The notes: a model not told the origin generated them from the letters alone. 64,000 nt of DNA from Sindora glabra (GCA_020226215.1 CM035236.1:63142268-63206267); one strand, 5' to 3'; shown: positions 24,280-37,003, numbered from the stretch's first letter. Made by a program: numbers and translations.

Positions 24280-25849
24280 TAATGGTTGTTGAACATAATC
24301 AAAATTAGAAATTATTACTTTGATGAAACTTTTTACAATAGAAGGTTACAAACTAGGTTAAACCCTTAGTGATTCACATAAGACATCCTTTCACATTTAA
24401 TTATTAATTATGATTACCAAATTGAATAAAAATAAAATAAAAAATAAATAAAAATAGAATTAAACAATTAAGGGAATAGTATGCAAACATAATGAAGGAA
24501 CATAAATAGAACTTAATGGTGGAGGGTTTTGAGTTAAAATCAAATAGAATGCTCTATTAGAAATAGAATGCAAAAGTAACATAGAAAATCAATATATAAA
24601 ACACAATTAATCCAAGCAATTGAGTACTCTTTGGTAGATTAATCATAAATTATAACATAGTTACCAGTTCTAATTGATTTTTTTAAAACTAGAATAATCT
24701 AGAACCATTGTAATGATTCGTGAATTCTACACTAAATAACTATACATGATTTGATTAAATTAGATTAGTAGAATTAAGCAATTACTATAATTCGTAAAGC
24801 TTAATGCAAATTGATTTAAAAATAAAGTTCAGTTGAATTGGATGATTAAACCAAAAAACTATAGTTTAATCATTCAATGATCTATTCTTATGAGAAAAAT
24901 GATGATTAACTAACCAATATTCAACATAACATTAGATAGATAACATAGATCACATAGATGAACATAAATTATATCAAATCAAAGTCCAATTTATGTGATT
25001 TTAGAAAATTAGATAGGAGCATTAAAGTAAAAGGAAAATCAATTAGTAAAATAAATATTACAACTTAAGATGTCATAATTTAAATAAAGATGAACCTTAA
25101 ATTTCTTAAATGAATGATAAAATTAGCCTTCCACTGATAAAAAAGAAGAAACATAGAAAAGAAAAAAAAGCTATCAAGAGTTATATTAAATTGTATTCTT
25201 GCCTTTGAAGTCACAAATCTCTATATTTGATTTCCTCCCTTACAAAACTTAATAGTCTAGGATAATATACCTCATAGGGTTATATAGAATAAGCCTTTAC
25301 TAATTTTAGAATCCTAGAACCTAATTTATAAAATAATACACCACAAGAGCTACTATAGTAAAATCTCATAGATCTAGCTTTTAACTTACATAAGACCCTT
25401 AAACTATGTACTTTTACTAAACCCTAAACATGAAAGTTATTGAACTAGGTTGTAGGAAACTTTGGATGCTAGTTTTACCTTGATTGGACCTTTAAAGCTC
25501 TAAATATAGCCTAAAATCAAAGATTAGTTTAGCTTAGATAAAAATATAGCATAAACTTCACGGCCATTTTTGACCTTCTAGACATTTAACTAGGCTTTAG
25601 CCAAAACATGAAAAAGCTTCCTTTAAGCTTCCTAAAGATATAAAGATTAGCTAATTTTGATATCTAGAATTGAAGGTATAGCTAAAAACTTGAAATAGTA
25701 TGAAAAGACAACATTAACCAAACAATTTTAACATATTGAAAACTAACACCTAATCACATAAGAAGGCTAATTCCATAAAATTAAGCATATGAAACATATT
25801 AAAGGGCATAAAATAGAAGGAAATAATATAGTTAGTATTTTACACATCA
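24280..25849 (-). repeat. 5' LTR of element B
   Basis: On the minus strand it starts TGATGTGTAAAATACTAAC and ends near 24280 in a decayed CATTA next to the primer site. 1570 bp against 1442 bp for its partner; one stretch (about 24590-24710) accounts for much of the difference. Followed by atagg, the right target duplication. Confidence 0.85.
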
Positions 25850-25854
25850 ATAGG

Positions 25855-26190
25855 TAATGTCATTAGTGAACTTGATCATAGTAGTAGTCATGAAGTCCAT
25901 ATAGAAATTTGTTTACTTTTGCCTTTTGCACTGGCACTAAGTATCAAATATACCACAAAGTAGTTTGACCTAGGCATCACACTATAATGCTATCATTAAT
26001 TGTTAAGTTAGCTACCCAAATTCTTAAGCCTTCATTTTTATAAGGCAAGGTGGCAAGAAGTGATCTCTTATTTCTTCTTGAAATTGTTCCCAAGTTATTA
26101 GATCAACAACTTCAACCCCTAGACATGCTAGTAGTATACTACATCATCAAGCTAGTGGCTAGCCAATTTAACCAACATAGTACCACTACA
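25855..26190 (-). pseudogene. Element A gag core, stranded between B and C
   Basis: Minus-strand translation gives ITWEQFQEEIRDHFLPPCLI (about 26090-26030), the chromovirus gag core (LTWE.F...F...F.P), and further left ANKFLYGLHDYYYDQVH, matching the A.RF..GL...I...V block. The piece ends at 26190, where C inserted (ctaca), and resumes at 37104. At the other end it joins 11613 across element B. Confidence 0.75.
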
Positions 26191-26897
26191 TGATGTGTAA
26201 TATTTTATTTATATTATTTCCTCCTATAGTACCAACCTTTAATTTAATTATTCAATCCTCTCTTCTCACATAAAGAATGATTATTAACAAATCAAAATTC
26301 AACATAAAGCTTGATAGATATCAATAATCTCATAAAAGAACACAAATTATACCAAATCAATATTCAATTTAAGCAATTTTAGAAAATCAAATGAGAGAAT
26401 TAAAGAAAGGGAAATCAATTAGCAAAAGTTAATATTACAACTTAGGATCTTATAATCCAAACTAAGATAAGTTTTAAATTTCTTCTAGTTTATCCTTCAA
26501 TTTAACTCAATTTTATATTGAAATTGATTTAGATATAGCTTTATAGATTATAATGGTTACTTAATTTTGGTAATTTAAATTGATTAAATCCTAAATAATT
26601 ATCTAGTATAAAACTTGTGAAGTGGTCCAATGATTCTGGGCTAAAAAATTAATTGTAATTATCAAATATGTCATGATCTATGATTTATCTACAAAAAATT
26701 CTCAATTCCTTGGATCAATTGTGTTTCTCTATTTTTTTTATAATAATTCTATATTCTATTTTTTATTTTCTTGCATTAAAAAATCCTTCTTGTTTAATAA
26801 CTAAATTAGGACTAAAATCTTTGTGGGATTGACTTAATTCACTCTCATTATAGTGTTACGATTTCAGTTTGATTTTGTTGTGTTGTGACATGCATCA
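26191..26897 (+). repeat. 5' LTR of element C, with internal inversion
   Basis: Starts tgatgtgtaatattttatttatattatttcc in the plus direction and ends gacatgcatca directly before the primer site. Between about 26240 and 26475 the sequence runs in the opposite direction: it matches 12060-12330 of the minus-strand element B without reverse complementing. From 26476 it is plus again (matching 33880-34218). It is only 707 bp where its relatives are 1.4-1.6 kb. Confidence 0.8.
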
Positions 26898-26903
26898 AAA
26901 TTT

Positions 26904-26920
26904 TATTTCTATTATCGAGG
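26904..26920 (+). other. Primer-binding site of element C (tRNA-Asp type, decayed)
   Basis: tatttctattatcgagg, six bases after the LTR, aligns without gaps with TGGCGCCGTTGCCGGGG. Nearly all differences are transitions of the kind left by cytosine methylation. Confidence 0.6.
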
Positions 26921-27589
26921 ATTAAGCCATTCAATATACCTTTGATTTGGCTACTTTTAATAACCTTTTTCTTTAATTTTTAATTTTTTTAAGGCTTGTT
27001 AACAATGCTAGGTAGTGAAATTTGCTATAAAATTTTGGCACAAAACTTTCAATCCAAGGTTTTTTGGTGTTCTAAGCAAGATCAAGGGCTTTAACCCTTG
27101 ACCATATCTTTTTTGGCTAAAAAGCATTGTTTAGTAGTATATTCTATTTTTTGTAGTATTTTTCTAATTTTTTTTATGTTTTCTAATTTTTTATTTTCAT
27201 TCAATTCTTCTTCCTTTCAATGTATGAATATTTCTTTCCTTGATTTTGACTTGAATTTTGATATAAAAAATGTAAGGAAATTTTATAAATTAAGTGGTTA
27301 AAAATTTAAAAAAAATGAATTTTTATAATGGTTTTACTAAAGTATCTACATGTAGAATTGAAAAATAACTCTCCAAGCTAAATTCTCTTATTGGTTAGTT
27401 AGATGTAATGTAATTTCATGACACTTAAACATGTGTTAGAAGATTTCTAAGTGAAACTCAGTTTTATTACACTTCGTAGTATAATTCCTACAACCTAAGT
27501 TGATAACATCATTCAATCTTTAACTACAACAATCAAGTGTCATTGTCAACATTAACCTTCTACTATAGAATATCCATCAATTTGTTAAT

Positions 27590-28220
27590 CTTGAACTTCA
27601 AAAAGAAACTTGTGGAACTGATTGAGAAATTTTAGCAAAATACTATAGAATTTGAATAAAAAATCATGCAATTCAACTTTCAAGGAAATAATGGCAAACA
27701 TAAAAAATTCAATGGTTTAACTGAGACAACCTGCCCAATCTACTAGCAACTTGGATAGCTAATATGCAAGCCAACTTCTTTTTACCTTTTACCTAACAAG
27801 TGAAATAACATATTTTAGTATTGAAATACAATTTACACTTGAGTATAATTTTTTTCATTGATTCTTTTATTTTTCTTTCTTTTCCTCATATCTTTGAAGA
27901 TGTGTAAAAAAGGAAGAAAAAGAAAAGATTTTAGAAACTTTAATCAAGGTGGAATTAAATATGCTCCTAAAAGAAGCTTAATAAAGAAAAAGAAGAATAT
28001 TTATAGATTTATGTGGAAGATAGCACACCCACTATAAAGATTAATGAAGTGATGGAAAAATTCAATACTTCCAAGGTTAGTGAAATTGAAGTTTATTTTA
28101 TTTTTTTATTAACTTGGCTGATTTTATTATGCAAGATGAATTTGGAATTCAAAGAAAGAATGATTTAAAGTTAGCATTTAGGAAAGAATTAATGCATGGT
28201 CTAATTTTAGAAGTGGAACT
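27590..28220 (+). pseudogene. Element C gag-pol debris left of S3
   Basis: Around 27660-27780 the translation has QFNFQGNNGKHKKFNG and a QLG..ICKPT-like end, resembling the part of Athila gag near the IGQLA motif; this is weak. From about 28100, IMQDEFGIQRKNDLKLAFRK and ILEVEL lead up to S3 and continue after it as EPPYDHLKYASLESFHENPY (29671 on). The PP..HLKYA motif belongs to the start of Athila pol before reverse transcriptase. The rest of pol is missing. Confidence 0.55.
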
Positions 28221-29665
28221 TACTGGAAATCGCACATCATACATGCACAGCGGAATAAAATTTTTGCACGATTTCCACTAAGGATCCATGCGAATTTAGA
28301 ATGCCATAGATTAGGGATTAGGGTTTATACCTTTCGGCCAAAAATCTTTTGACCGCTACAGCAAGTCCGATCTGCTTCCAAATCACGAACCGGAATAGAA
28401 ACCAGTAAATCAGATCACCAGTACAACGTTTATGTGGCTGCACCTCTGTGGTATCCACACGAACCCGTGAATCACCGATGAATGTTCGTTACACACACCG
28501 GTTGGAATTGACCTCCTTACACCTCGTAGTGCTAGCTACGCCTCTACAGGGATTTTGGTCAAGGAGAGGTGCTAGGGTTTTCTATGCTTTTGCTTGGGGT
28601 GCGTGAACAATGAATAGCCATCCTATTATTACCCCATAAGCCTATTTAAATAGGTGCATAGAAAAACCTAACCTATTTGGGCTTTATTCCATGTATAATT
28701 ATAGGCTTACTATTGGGCCTTATAATTATAATATGAATTCTCAAATATTAAGCCCAAACAATTTGGTCCATTAATTCCAAATTCAGTAGGTTCTAAGTGT
28801 GCGACCCTACAGGCTCTCATTACGTTGGCAATGACCATTAATCATATTAATGATTATAAACAATGATTGGTGTCTAGCAACACATCATTGTTACCCAAGT
28901 AATGAGAAAGTCGGTGATTTGACTAAACCTTTACACGTGATTATCACTTATGTCCTTTTGTCCTATACATCTAGATTGAGCAGGAGACATGGACCGTGTC
29001 ATTCCTGTATAGCCCAATCTTAAGGTTTCTTGATTCCTAAGTAAGCTGACTGAAACAAATGTAATCGACATCTCATGTCAATTCATCTGAGCATGGCCAT
29101 GCATTTTCTCAACTTTACTTAATCAAGGGGCCCATAGATGTTACTCCTGTTATATAGGAGGGACAAATCCCATCTTGATCACACAAACTCCTCCACATGA
29201 TATGTGACATATCCAATATCTACCCTTGCATTCACTTAACCATTAGTGACATAGAATAGTATCAAAATATGAAACTCACATGTAGGGAACCTTGGTGATC
29301 TCAGGTCAAAGGACCATATTAATAATGATCACTAAGAACCACTTATGACACTCATATAACGATCCATGTAGTGTTCTTAATATGGGTCGATCCAGTATAC
29401 AAGTTCTCTAACTTGTACTCATGTGTAAACTTAATATCCCATATAAGTCTTCACACATGCTAGTCTTAACATATCAAAGCAGCCTAATCCACAATGATAT
29501 ATGACTAGGGACATTTAAGAATACAATTATTCTAAGGTTATTATTATAATTGAATATATTACGCAGATAATATATATAAATATAATAATTGAAATTGCTA
29601 TTAAAATAACATGATTCAAAATTACAATCACCAATACAATTGGTTTTAAGGCATATACACTAACA
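28221..29665 (-). mobile_element. S3: solo LTR of family S (subfamily A), 1445 bp
   Basis: A minus-strand copy: the plus strand reads tactggaaatcgcac ... cactaaca. The expected terminal CA has become TA at 28221-28222. Flanks are gaact (28216-28220) and gaacc (29666-29670), 4 of 5 matching. The pol frame of C reads on across it. The palindromic TATA element is at 28641-28654. It is the short variant, lacking about 29 bp near the 3' end, as in S2. The 5' hydrophobic frame is open. No internal retrotransposon region is attached. Confidence 0.9.
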
Positions 29666-29670
29666 GAACC

Positions 29671-30402
29671 ACCATATGACCATTTGAAATATGCATCATT
29701 AGAATCATTTCATGAAAATCCTTATAAATTGAAGCCGAATTGAAGCAATGTATTAACATTTTGCGAAAGACATTAAAGAATGGTGCTTTTTTAGAGGTAA
29801 TCCAAGTTTTTAATATTTACTTTTTCTTTCCTTTCTCTTTTATTTTATTTTTTTTATCTATCTTAATGTTAATATGCTTTACATTGAGGGCAAAGTAAAA
29901 ATTTAAGTGTAGGGGGTATACTTCTAGGATTTATTCCATGTTTTGTGTCTTCATTTAATGCTTTTTGGAAAAAAAACTAGAAAAATATAAAAAAAGTATT
30001 TTTCCAATTATTTTTAAGTTATTTTAATTACTTTTTATTGATGGAGGTTTTACATTTTTCATGAGTAGGACTCAATTGATGTTAGATAAAATTAATAATA
30101 TGATTGAATGAAAGATTTTGCTTCTTGAAATTAATTGGTGTAGTGATGAATTTTGAATTGATAGATTGAATTTTGGTAGCTTGTTGTACCTTATGAGATA
30201 TTAAGCTTTATATTGAGCATTTATGCTATTCTCTTTCTATCTTAGATGTGATATTCTTCCATAATTTATTTCTCTAGAACTTGCATTGACTCTTTTTGAG
30301 ATTATATTTATGCATGCTTCCACACAAATGATGAAAGCATTTTTTCTTTATTTGAGCTAAAGTCAAATAACCAACCTAGAATGTTGATCCTTATTGAGCC
30401 TT
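29671..30402 (+). other. Element C pol fragment and first part of 3' untranslated region
   Basis: 29671-29760 is the pol fragment EPPYDHLKYASLESFHENPY. Then a jump, evidently a large deletion, leads to 3' non-coding sequence: acattgagggcaaag ... aagtgtagggggtatac (29881-29920) is the first purine tract typical of Athila elements. The text up to 30402 matches the reverse of about 13830-14300 in B. It is interrupted at 30403 by E. Confidence 0.7.
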
Positions 30403-32036
30403 TGATAAGAAATATTTTATCTATATTATTTCCTTCCATTTCATGCCTTTTAGTGTGTTATATATGCTTAATTTTATAGAATTGGCTTTGTTATGTGATT
30501 TTGGATTAGTTTTACAATATTTTAAATTTGTTTGATTAATGCTGGACTTTTATACTGTTCCTAGTTTTTTGTTATATTTTGAGTTTTGGATATTGGATTC
30601 AATATTTATATCATTAAAAAATTAAAAGAAATCTCTAAAACTTTTATGTTTTAGTCAAAGCTTAGTTTGAATGTTTAGATGGACTAATTTACCCAATGAA
30701 GTCGAAGCCTTATTTCTATTCTAACTAAGCCAACTTTAGTTTTTAGGCCATATTAGGAGCTTTATAAGTTTAATTAATATGAAATCTATGCTCAAAGCTT
30801 CCTAAAGTCTAGCCGTAAAACTTTTATGCTTATGGTTTATAGAAACTATTTAATTTTAGTGGTCTTACATTAAGTGAAAACTAGACTTATGAAATTTCAT
30901 TAGTTTAACTCTTAAAGTGCATTGTTTTGTAAAATAGGTTTGGGGCTTTTAAAATTAGTAAGACCTTATCTTTTGTAATCCTAAAGGGCATAGAATTCAA
31001 GTCCATTAAGTTTTAATTGTTATCAAGTCAGGTATAGGAGGCAAGAACACTACATACTTAAAACACTACACAATTTAGCAAGGATAATTTTTCTTTCTTC
31101 TTCAAGTTTTTCATTCTTTAACCATGGAAGGCTAGATTTTTGGTTGATTCATGGATTTTTAAAGTTCATCTCTATAGAATTATGAGATCTAAGTTTATAA
31201 TGTTAACTTCTTCTAATTGATATTCCTTTGTCCCTTATTTTTTATACTAATTACTTGAAATTACATGTGTTAAATGTTGATTTGGTATAATTAGTGTTTA
31301 ACCATATTATTTTTTATCTTTTTCTATTTTTATGTTAAGTTATGGTAGTTAGTCATGGTTTTTTCACATAGGAAAAGAAGGCTAAGAGATTAAATTAGAA
31401 GTTTCTAATTTAATTCCTTAATTTAGCTAGATTCTATCTTTAAATCAATTTTGATCAAGTTTTACATATTATAATAGTTACTTAATCTTGCTAATCTTAA
31501 TTAATCAGATTCTTGATGGTTATCTAGCATAGGATTAATGAATTATTACGAAGGTTCCAGATAATTCAAGGTTGAAAAATCAATTGGAATAGTAAAATAT
31601 TTTATGATATATGATTAATTTAGATTAAGAGCTTTCAAATCCTTCGACTAATTACTTTGCTATATTAATTTTCTTTTTTGTTATTTTACTTTTATGTTTT
31701 ATTTTGTTTAATTTATTTATTTTATTTTTGAATCAAAACCTTACAATTTATTTTTGTGTTCATTTTGTTCAGCATACTATTTGAATTTTGTTTTGCATTT
31801 TGTATTCTATCTACATTTCTCTTTTTATTCATATTTCACTACTATTTGCTTTTCTTCTTTCTATTTTTAATGCAAAAAAAGCTTAAACAATTTAATAATT
31901 ATTGTTAGTAAATAATTAAGAAAGGATATATCAAGGTATCACTCCAGGTATGACTTAATTTATTACCCTATATTGTATAACTTTTATCAAACTAGTTATA
32001 ATCAATTTTAATCATCTTACGATACAACCTTTACCA
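30403..32036 (+). mobile_element. E: solo LTR of the Athila family, 1634 bp
   Basis: Starts tgataagaaatattttatc, clearly related to the LTR starts of B and C, and ends ...acctttacca. Flanks gcctt (30398-30402) and gccct (32037-32041) match at 4 of 5. The 3' untranslated region of C reads on across it: the text before 30403 and after 32036 together match a continuous stretch of B (13720-13900, reversed). It therefore inserted on its own and is not C's 3' LTR, which has its own purine tract at 32895-32912. Confidence 0.82.
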
Positions 32037-32041
32037 GCCCT

Positions 32042-32912
32042 CTTCATCCTAATTGCCTTTTCTTGGTTGATTAGTACATGAACCTTTTCCAATAAAAACA
32101 AGTGTTTTTACCTAATCTTAGGGATTTATGGAGGATTTGGATGTTTATAAGATGAATTCTTGAATAAGTGTAACAGGTGTGTGTATCTTGTGAAAATTTA
32201 TCAACTTCAAATTTAAAGGTTGATTAAAATAAAATGAAAAGCAAGGAAAAAATAGAAGATAGTAAATGAGAAGAAAATGAAAAAAAGAATGGTGAAAAGA
32301 AAGGAAAAAAAAGAGAGAAGTGAAAAATAAAATAACAACAAGGTAAAAAAAAGAATTAAGAAAGAAAAGAAAAAGAATGAACTTGATGAGTATTTGAATT
32401 TAAAGTTTCATTGCTATGTTAAATTATAAGTGTTCATAAATTGCTCATATGTTTTTGGTTCAATTACTCCATTTATTTTTTTTCCTTTTAACCTTTATAT
32501 GTTTAATTTTTCCTTTCCTTTTACTTAGCGCCACTACAATCTAGAATAAAGTCCTTGTGATTTATGTTGCACATGTGATTTGAGCAGTGGATATTCGATA
32601 ATAATCAAGCTCATGGTTAAGCAATTTCAAGGAATAAACTTTAGTGAAACACTTGCCCTAAATACTTAAAAGTTTGAAAGTGAGTTTTGAGAGAATCTAT
32701 CATGTTGGCTTACTATTTTTAAATGATATTTCTATGTTAATTGATTTCAAGTTTATTAAGATTTTTCTTTATGATGTATTACATATCTTGATGGTTTTGA
32801 TTGTTTTCTACTTGTGAGTTTGTGATTTTGAAGCCTTTTGAAAATAAGTCTTTTATTTTTAGTTTTGAATAAAGTTTTATTTGCTCAAGATTGCATAAAG
32901 TGTAGGGGAATT
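32042..32912 (+). other. Second part of element C 3' untranslated region with polypurine tract
   Basis: Non-coding, with a long A/G-rich run (32225-32385). It ends in ttgctcaaga ... agtgtaggggaattt directly before the 3' LTR. The tract gtgtaggggaattt is the plus-strand primer of Athila elements. Matches the region 13056-13720 of B in reverse. Confidence 0.75.
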
Positions 32913-34218
32913 TGATATGTAAGATTTTGTTAATGTTATTTCCTTCTATTTTATACCTTTTAGTCTGTTACATATGCTTAATTTTTTGGAATTTGCCCTC
33001 TTATGTGATTGGGTGTTCATTTTCTAAAGTTTTGAAATTGTTTAGTTGGTGATGAATTTTTATATTATTTTTTTTTACTATAACTTGGGCCCTAAATATT
33101 GAATTTAGGTGTTCTTTATACCTTTAGAAAACTTAGAATATTTAAGACTTTCATGTTTTGGCTGAAGCCGGTTCAAACATCTAAAAGGTTAAAATTAGTC
33201 ATGAAGTTGATGCTTTATTTTTATTCAAGCTAAACTAGTCTCAATTTTTTAGCCATATTTAGAGCTTTAAAGGTCCAATCAAGTTAAAACTAGTGCTCAA
33301 AATTTCCTAGGACTCAAACTAATAATTTTCATATTGGGGATTTAGTGAAATTACATAATTATTGAGGGTCTTACAGTGGCTAGATTCAGATTTATGAGAT
33401 TTTATTGTAGTAATTTTTAAAGTGCATTATTTTGTAAATTAGGTTCTAAGCTTCTAAATTTGGCAAGGTCCTATTCTTTCTAACCCTTGGAGGCATATTA
33501 ATTTGACCCATTAGGTTTTATAGGATAGGAAATCAAATAGTTCTAAAGATAGGAACACAAATTCTAGATAACTTTCTTCTCTTCTCTTAGTTTCTTCTTT
33601 TTCATTCATGGAAGGCTAATTTTCAAATTGATTCAAGGAATTTAAGGCTGATCTTAATTTGAATTATGAGATTCTAAGTTGTTTTTGATAATTGATTTTT
33701 CTCTTTCTTTAATTCTCTTATTTAATTTTCTAAAATTGCATGAGTTGAATACTAGTTTAGTGTAATCTATGTTCATTTATGTGATTTATAATATTTATCT
33801 ATTTTTATGTTAAATTTGGCTGGTTAATCATCATTATTCATGTGAGAAGGGAGGATTGACTAGTTATATTAAAGGTTTCTAGTTTAATTCTTTAATTTAG
33901 CTCAATTTTATATTAAAATGGATTTAGATCTAGCTTTATAGATTATAGTGGTTACTTAATTTTGCCAATTGAAATTGATTAAATACTAGATTGTCATCTG
34001 GCATAGAATTCAAGAATTATTGTAAGGATTCTAGATGATTCTAGTCTAAAAAATCAATTACAATTGTCAAATATATTATAATCTATAATTAATCTACCAA
34101 AGAATTCTCAATTCATTGTATCAATTGTGTTTCTCTATTATTTTTCTATTAGAATTTTGTATTTAATTTTCCTACATTCAAAAATCCCTTTTGTTTCATA
34201 ACCAAATTTGGAGTAAAC

Positions 34219-37003
34219 TGTAACGGCCCTGTCGTTAATAAGTAATATAAAATCATTATAACATAATAATATGGCTAGATAGTTTTGAGATGGACTTGGG
34301 ATTACCTTAAATGACCTTAAACTATTTCTTTTTCAACTTGTTGAAAGGATTTAAATTAATTTATACTCTCGTTTAGTTTAATTTCATAAACAAAGCTGAC
34401 TCTGTTAGAATTTCAAAAAATTTTCTAAGTCTGAGTGCCTTCCTTGGAGAGCTATAAGATATATGTATTATTTGGACATAAAAAATTCTGGTAATTGTTC
34501 CTCTTGTATTTTTGCATCAAAGAGTGATTTTTAATGAATTTTTGGAGACCTAAAAGGACCTTTTTGAGAAGATGCTATTTTTAAAATTTTTCAAAATTTG
34601 ACATTTTGAACTAAAACCTAAAATCTAGATTTTTATTCTTTGGAGTTTTAATTTTTTTGAATTTTTTTTTGAATCCAAATGGGGGGTTATTTCCTTATTT
34701 ACAATTCTGCCGTTTAAGTAAATGCCGTTTAAGGAAATGAGGACATTTACTTAAGACATAAATGTAAATAAGGAATGTTGGGGATGCTAAACTTGTGTAG
34801 AAATGTAAATAAGGAATGCTAGGGATGGTGAACCCGTGCCCAGCACTGCCCAACCGGAACAGAAACCCTAAATCAAACAGAACTACGCAGAAACAGAAAC
34901 ACGAGAGTGCAGCAGGGTAGAGCACACGCCTCTTCTCTTCTTCTTCATCTTCCACTGCTAATCACGCAAAACAACTCCTTCTCATCACATTTCAAAGTGT
35001 CTTCTTCCATTCTCTTCCTATTTTCCCCTATTTTTGCTGCAGTTTTGGGTTTGTTCAAATTTTAGGGGTTTTGGACCGCAACCTACGAAAATCCCTTTTA
35101 TTTACTTGATAAGGTATTTTCCAAGCTTTATTCTCTTAATTAAGAGTTAGATTAGCTTAAATTAGTTAGTAGATAGTAAAGATTAGATTGTTTTTAGATT
35201 ATGCACATAGTATGGAATTTGAGGGTTTTTGACATAGGAAGCTTGATAATGATTTGGGTGTTGATTTGTGTTTAATTTGTTGTTTGATTGCTTGCTCAAG
35301 GTCAAGGAATACTTCCTAGTGGAATTGGTGGTTCAAGAGGTGGGAAGAAATTAACTTGAGCATTTTGGCTATTTTGTGAGTAGATAATGTGTATTTCCAC
35401 TTTTTTTTATAATTTCCACTTCTTTATACTTTGAATATTAATTTTATTAATTTATTAATTATTATTATTTTCTATGCATTTTAATTCTATTTATATATAA
35501 AATTCTAGGTACTCTTGGGACAAGCAACTTAAGATTTTCTTGAGTTATAGTAAATAAGAATGATGCTAAAATGACTTTATGATGAGGAAATTGATTTATG
35601 TGACTTATTTTGAAATGGTGTACTATTGGAATCTTATTGCATAATGTTCTTTGAAAGATTATTGTGGATAAAGTGATAAGGTGTTGAAGTTTCACATATG
35701 CTTGTAAAATTTGATTTTTGATGAGTTTGTAATGATATGATGTTAGAGATGTTGAATGCCATGGTTGAAAGCCTTAGTGAACTACATATAGTTGAAAGGA
35801 GTATGGTTTGATATTGTTTTAAACTATTGATGTATGAAACTATTTATTTTCAATAATTTCTCATATAACTGTTATTTATATATATGCTTAGTGTCTTGCT
35901 GTTTTATAAATTTGTTTTGGGAGAAGGCTAGTTAGAAACTGTAGCTAACGACAGTGATGACATTAGTTTTGGTGCACCTTGGTTCGAACCCCAGTTAGCA
36001 GGAGAGTTGCTAACCCCGTGTGTCGGCCAACACATATGGATTGGTTTATAGTAGCCTGATAGGTTGCCTTAGAGCTGAGAGCTTTTTGAAATTATTAATT
36101 CATAAGTGGAATGCTTATGTTAATCATAACTTGGAAATCTCTCACCTCAAAATGTAATTTTGATGGTTTATGTATTTTGAAACTTATTAACTTTGATTGT
36201 GTTTATTTATTCATCAGTGATTATATTATACAGAAATTTTTATCATGTAATGTTTATGATAATTTCTTTGGATTAAAAAAAAAAAACTTACTGCCTATTT
36301 CTTGATTTGAAACGTATGTTTTCATATTCTACTTTTAATTCAAGTATTGTTTTAACAAATATGATTGCATAACTTTTGTTATATCCTTTAGTTTTGAAAG
36401 GTTGTCTAACTGTTTCTACGAAAAAACTCGTGCCATGGCTTGTCCCATTTCCGTTGGAAATTTACATTATCTATTCACTGAATCAATGACTTACTCTTTT
36501 TGTTGTAATATTTTTCAGATAGGGACTTAGCTCCAGGTCCGTCATCTGCGGCTTCTTAGAGAGAGAGGAGCATTCCTTTAGTGGTGAGCCACACTTTGTT
36601 TCGTGTGGTCTTGATCTAGAACTTTTTTGTATTTTGAAAGTTGTAAATTATGAATACTCTTAGATGTGCTCCATTAAACCCACAGGCAGGGCATGCTTCT
36701 GTAGACTTATATGTATGCATTTGTTATATTTGCAAGGATTGTTTGTTTACCAAATGATATGGATCTTATGTTAATATATATATATATATATGATTTATCA
36801 GGTGAATGTTGAAAAAAATTGGAAAGTCCGTGTGGGATTATGTGTATGTGAAAAGTTATTGTTTGTGTGTTGGGCATGTACCCGCTTGAGTTTGAAACAG
36901 GTTACAGGTTATTTTCTTTATGTTTTAGGCTAGCATGGCTTTAAGGTCATATTTTGCCTTAAGGTCATGCACCGGTCACGACCCTTAATTTTCAGTTGTG
37001 ACA
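34219..37003 (+). mobile_element. D2: Del/Tekay-like solo LTR, 2785 bp
   Basis: TGTAACGGCCCTGTCG ... TTCAGTTGTGACA with perfect duplications taaac at 34214-34218 and 37004-37008. Both ends are typical of Del/Tekay chromovirus LTRs. The region is richer in G+C at 34700-35100, where the transcript leader should lie, and has an (AT)n run at 36773-36791. A block with cagatagggacttag and gcttctta at 36516-36557 is of the kind seen near the 3' side of these LTRs. Frames at 34695-34955 and elsewhere are not genes. No internal part is attached, so it is a solo LTR. Confidence 0.87.
36773..36791. repeat. (AT)n microsatellite
   Basis: About nine AT units inside solo LTR D2. Confidence 0.85.

Larger units (their letters stand above)
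11614..25849 (-). mobile_element. Element B: Athila-type Ty3/gypsy with both LTRs
   Basis: A minus-strand element with LTRs at 11614-13055 (3') and 24280-25849 (5'), flanked by acagg/atagg (4 of 5 match), inserted in the gag of element A. From right to left it has a tRNA-Asp-type primer site (24257-24273), gag (about 22830-23500), protease (17650-18235), reverse transcriptase and RNase H (16000-17150), integrase (14600-15560) and a long non-coding 3' region (13056-14300). The combination of TGGCGCCGTTGCCGGGG-like primer site, IDDFSIYG reverse transcriptase box, SKWVE integrase motif and long 3' untranslated region marks the Athila/Tat branch. It contains solo LTR D1, which contains S2. The net length is about 10.3 kb, normal for Athila. 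All genes are broken. Confidence 0.88.

Noticed and set aside
30403..34218. E and the C 3' LTR as an LTR pair
   Set aside because: Each is accounted for separately: E has gcctt/gccct flanks, and the C 3' LTR closes with ctaca matching 26186-26190. The sequence between them is the continuing 3' untranslated region.
34695..34955. 86-codon minus-strand frame
   Set aside because: It lies inside solo LTR D2, in its GC-richer leader, and shows no domain. It is antisense to the LTR transcript.
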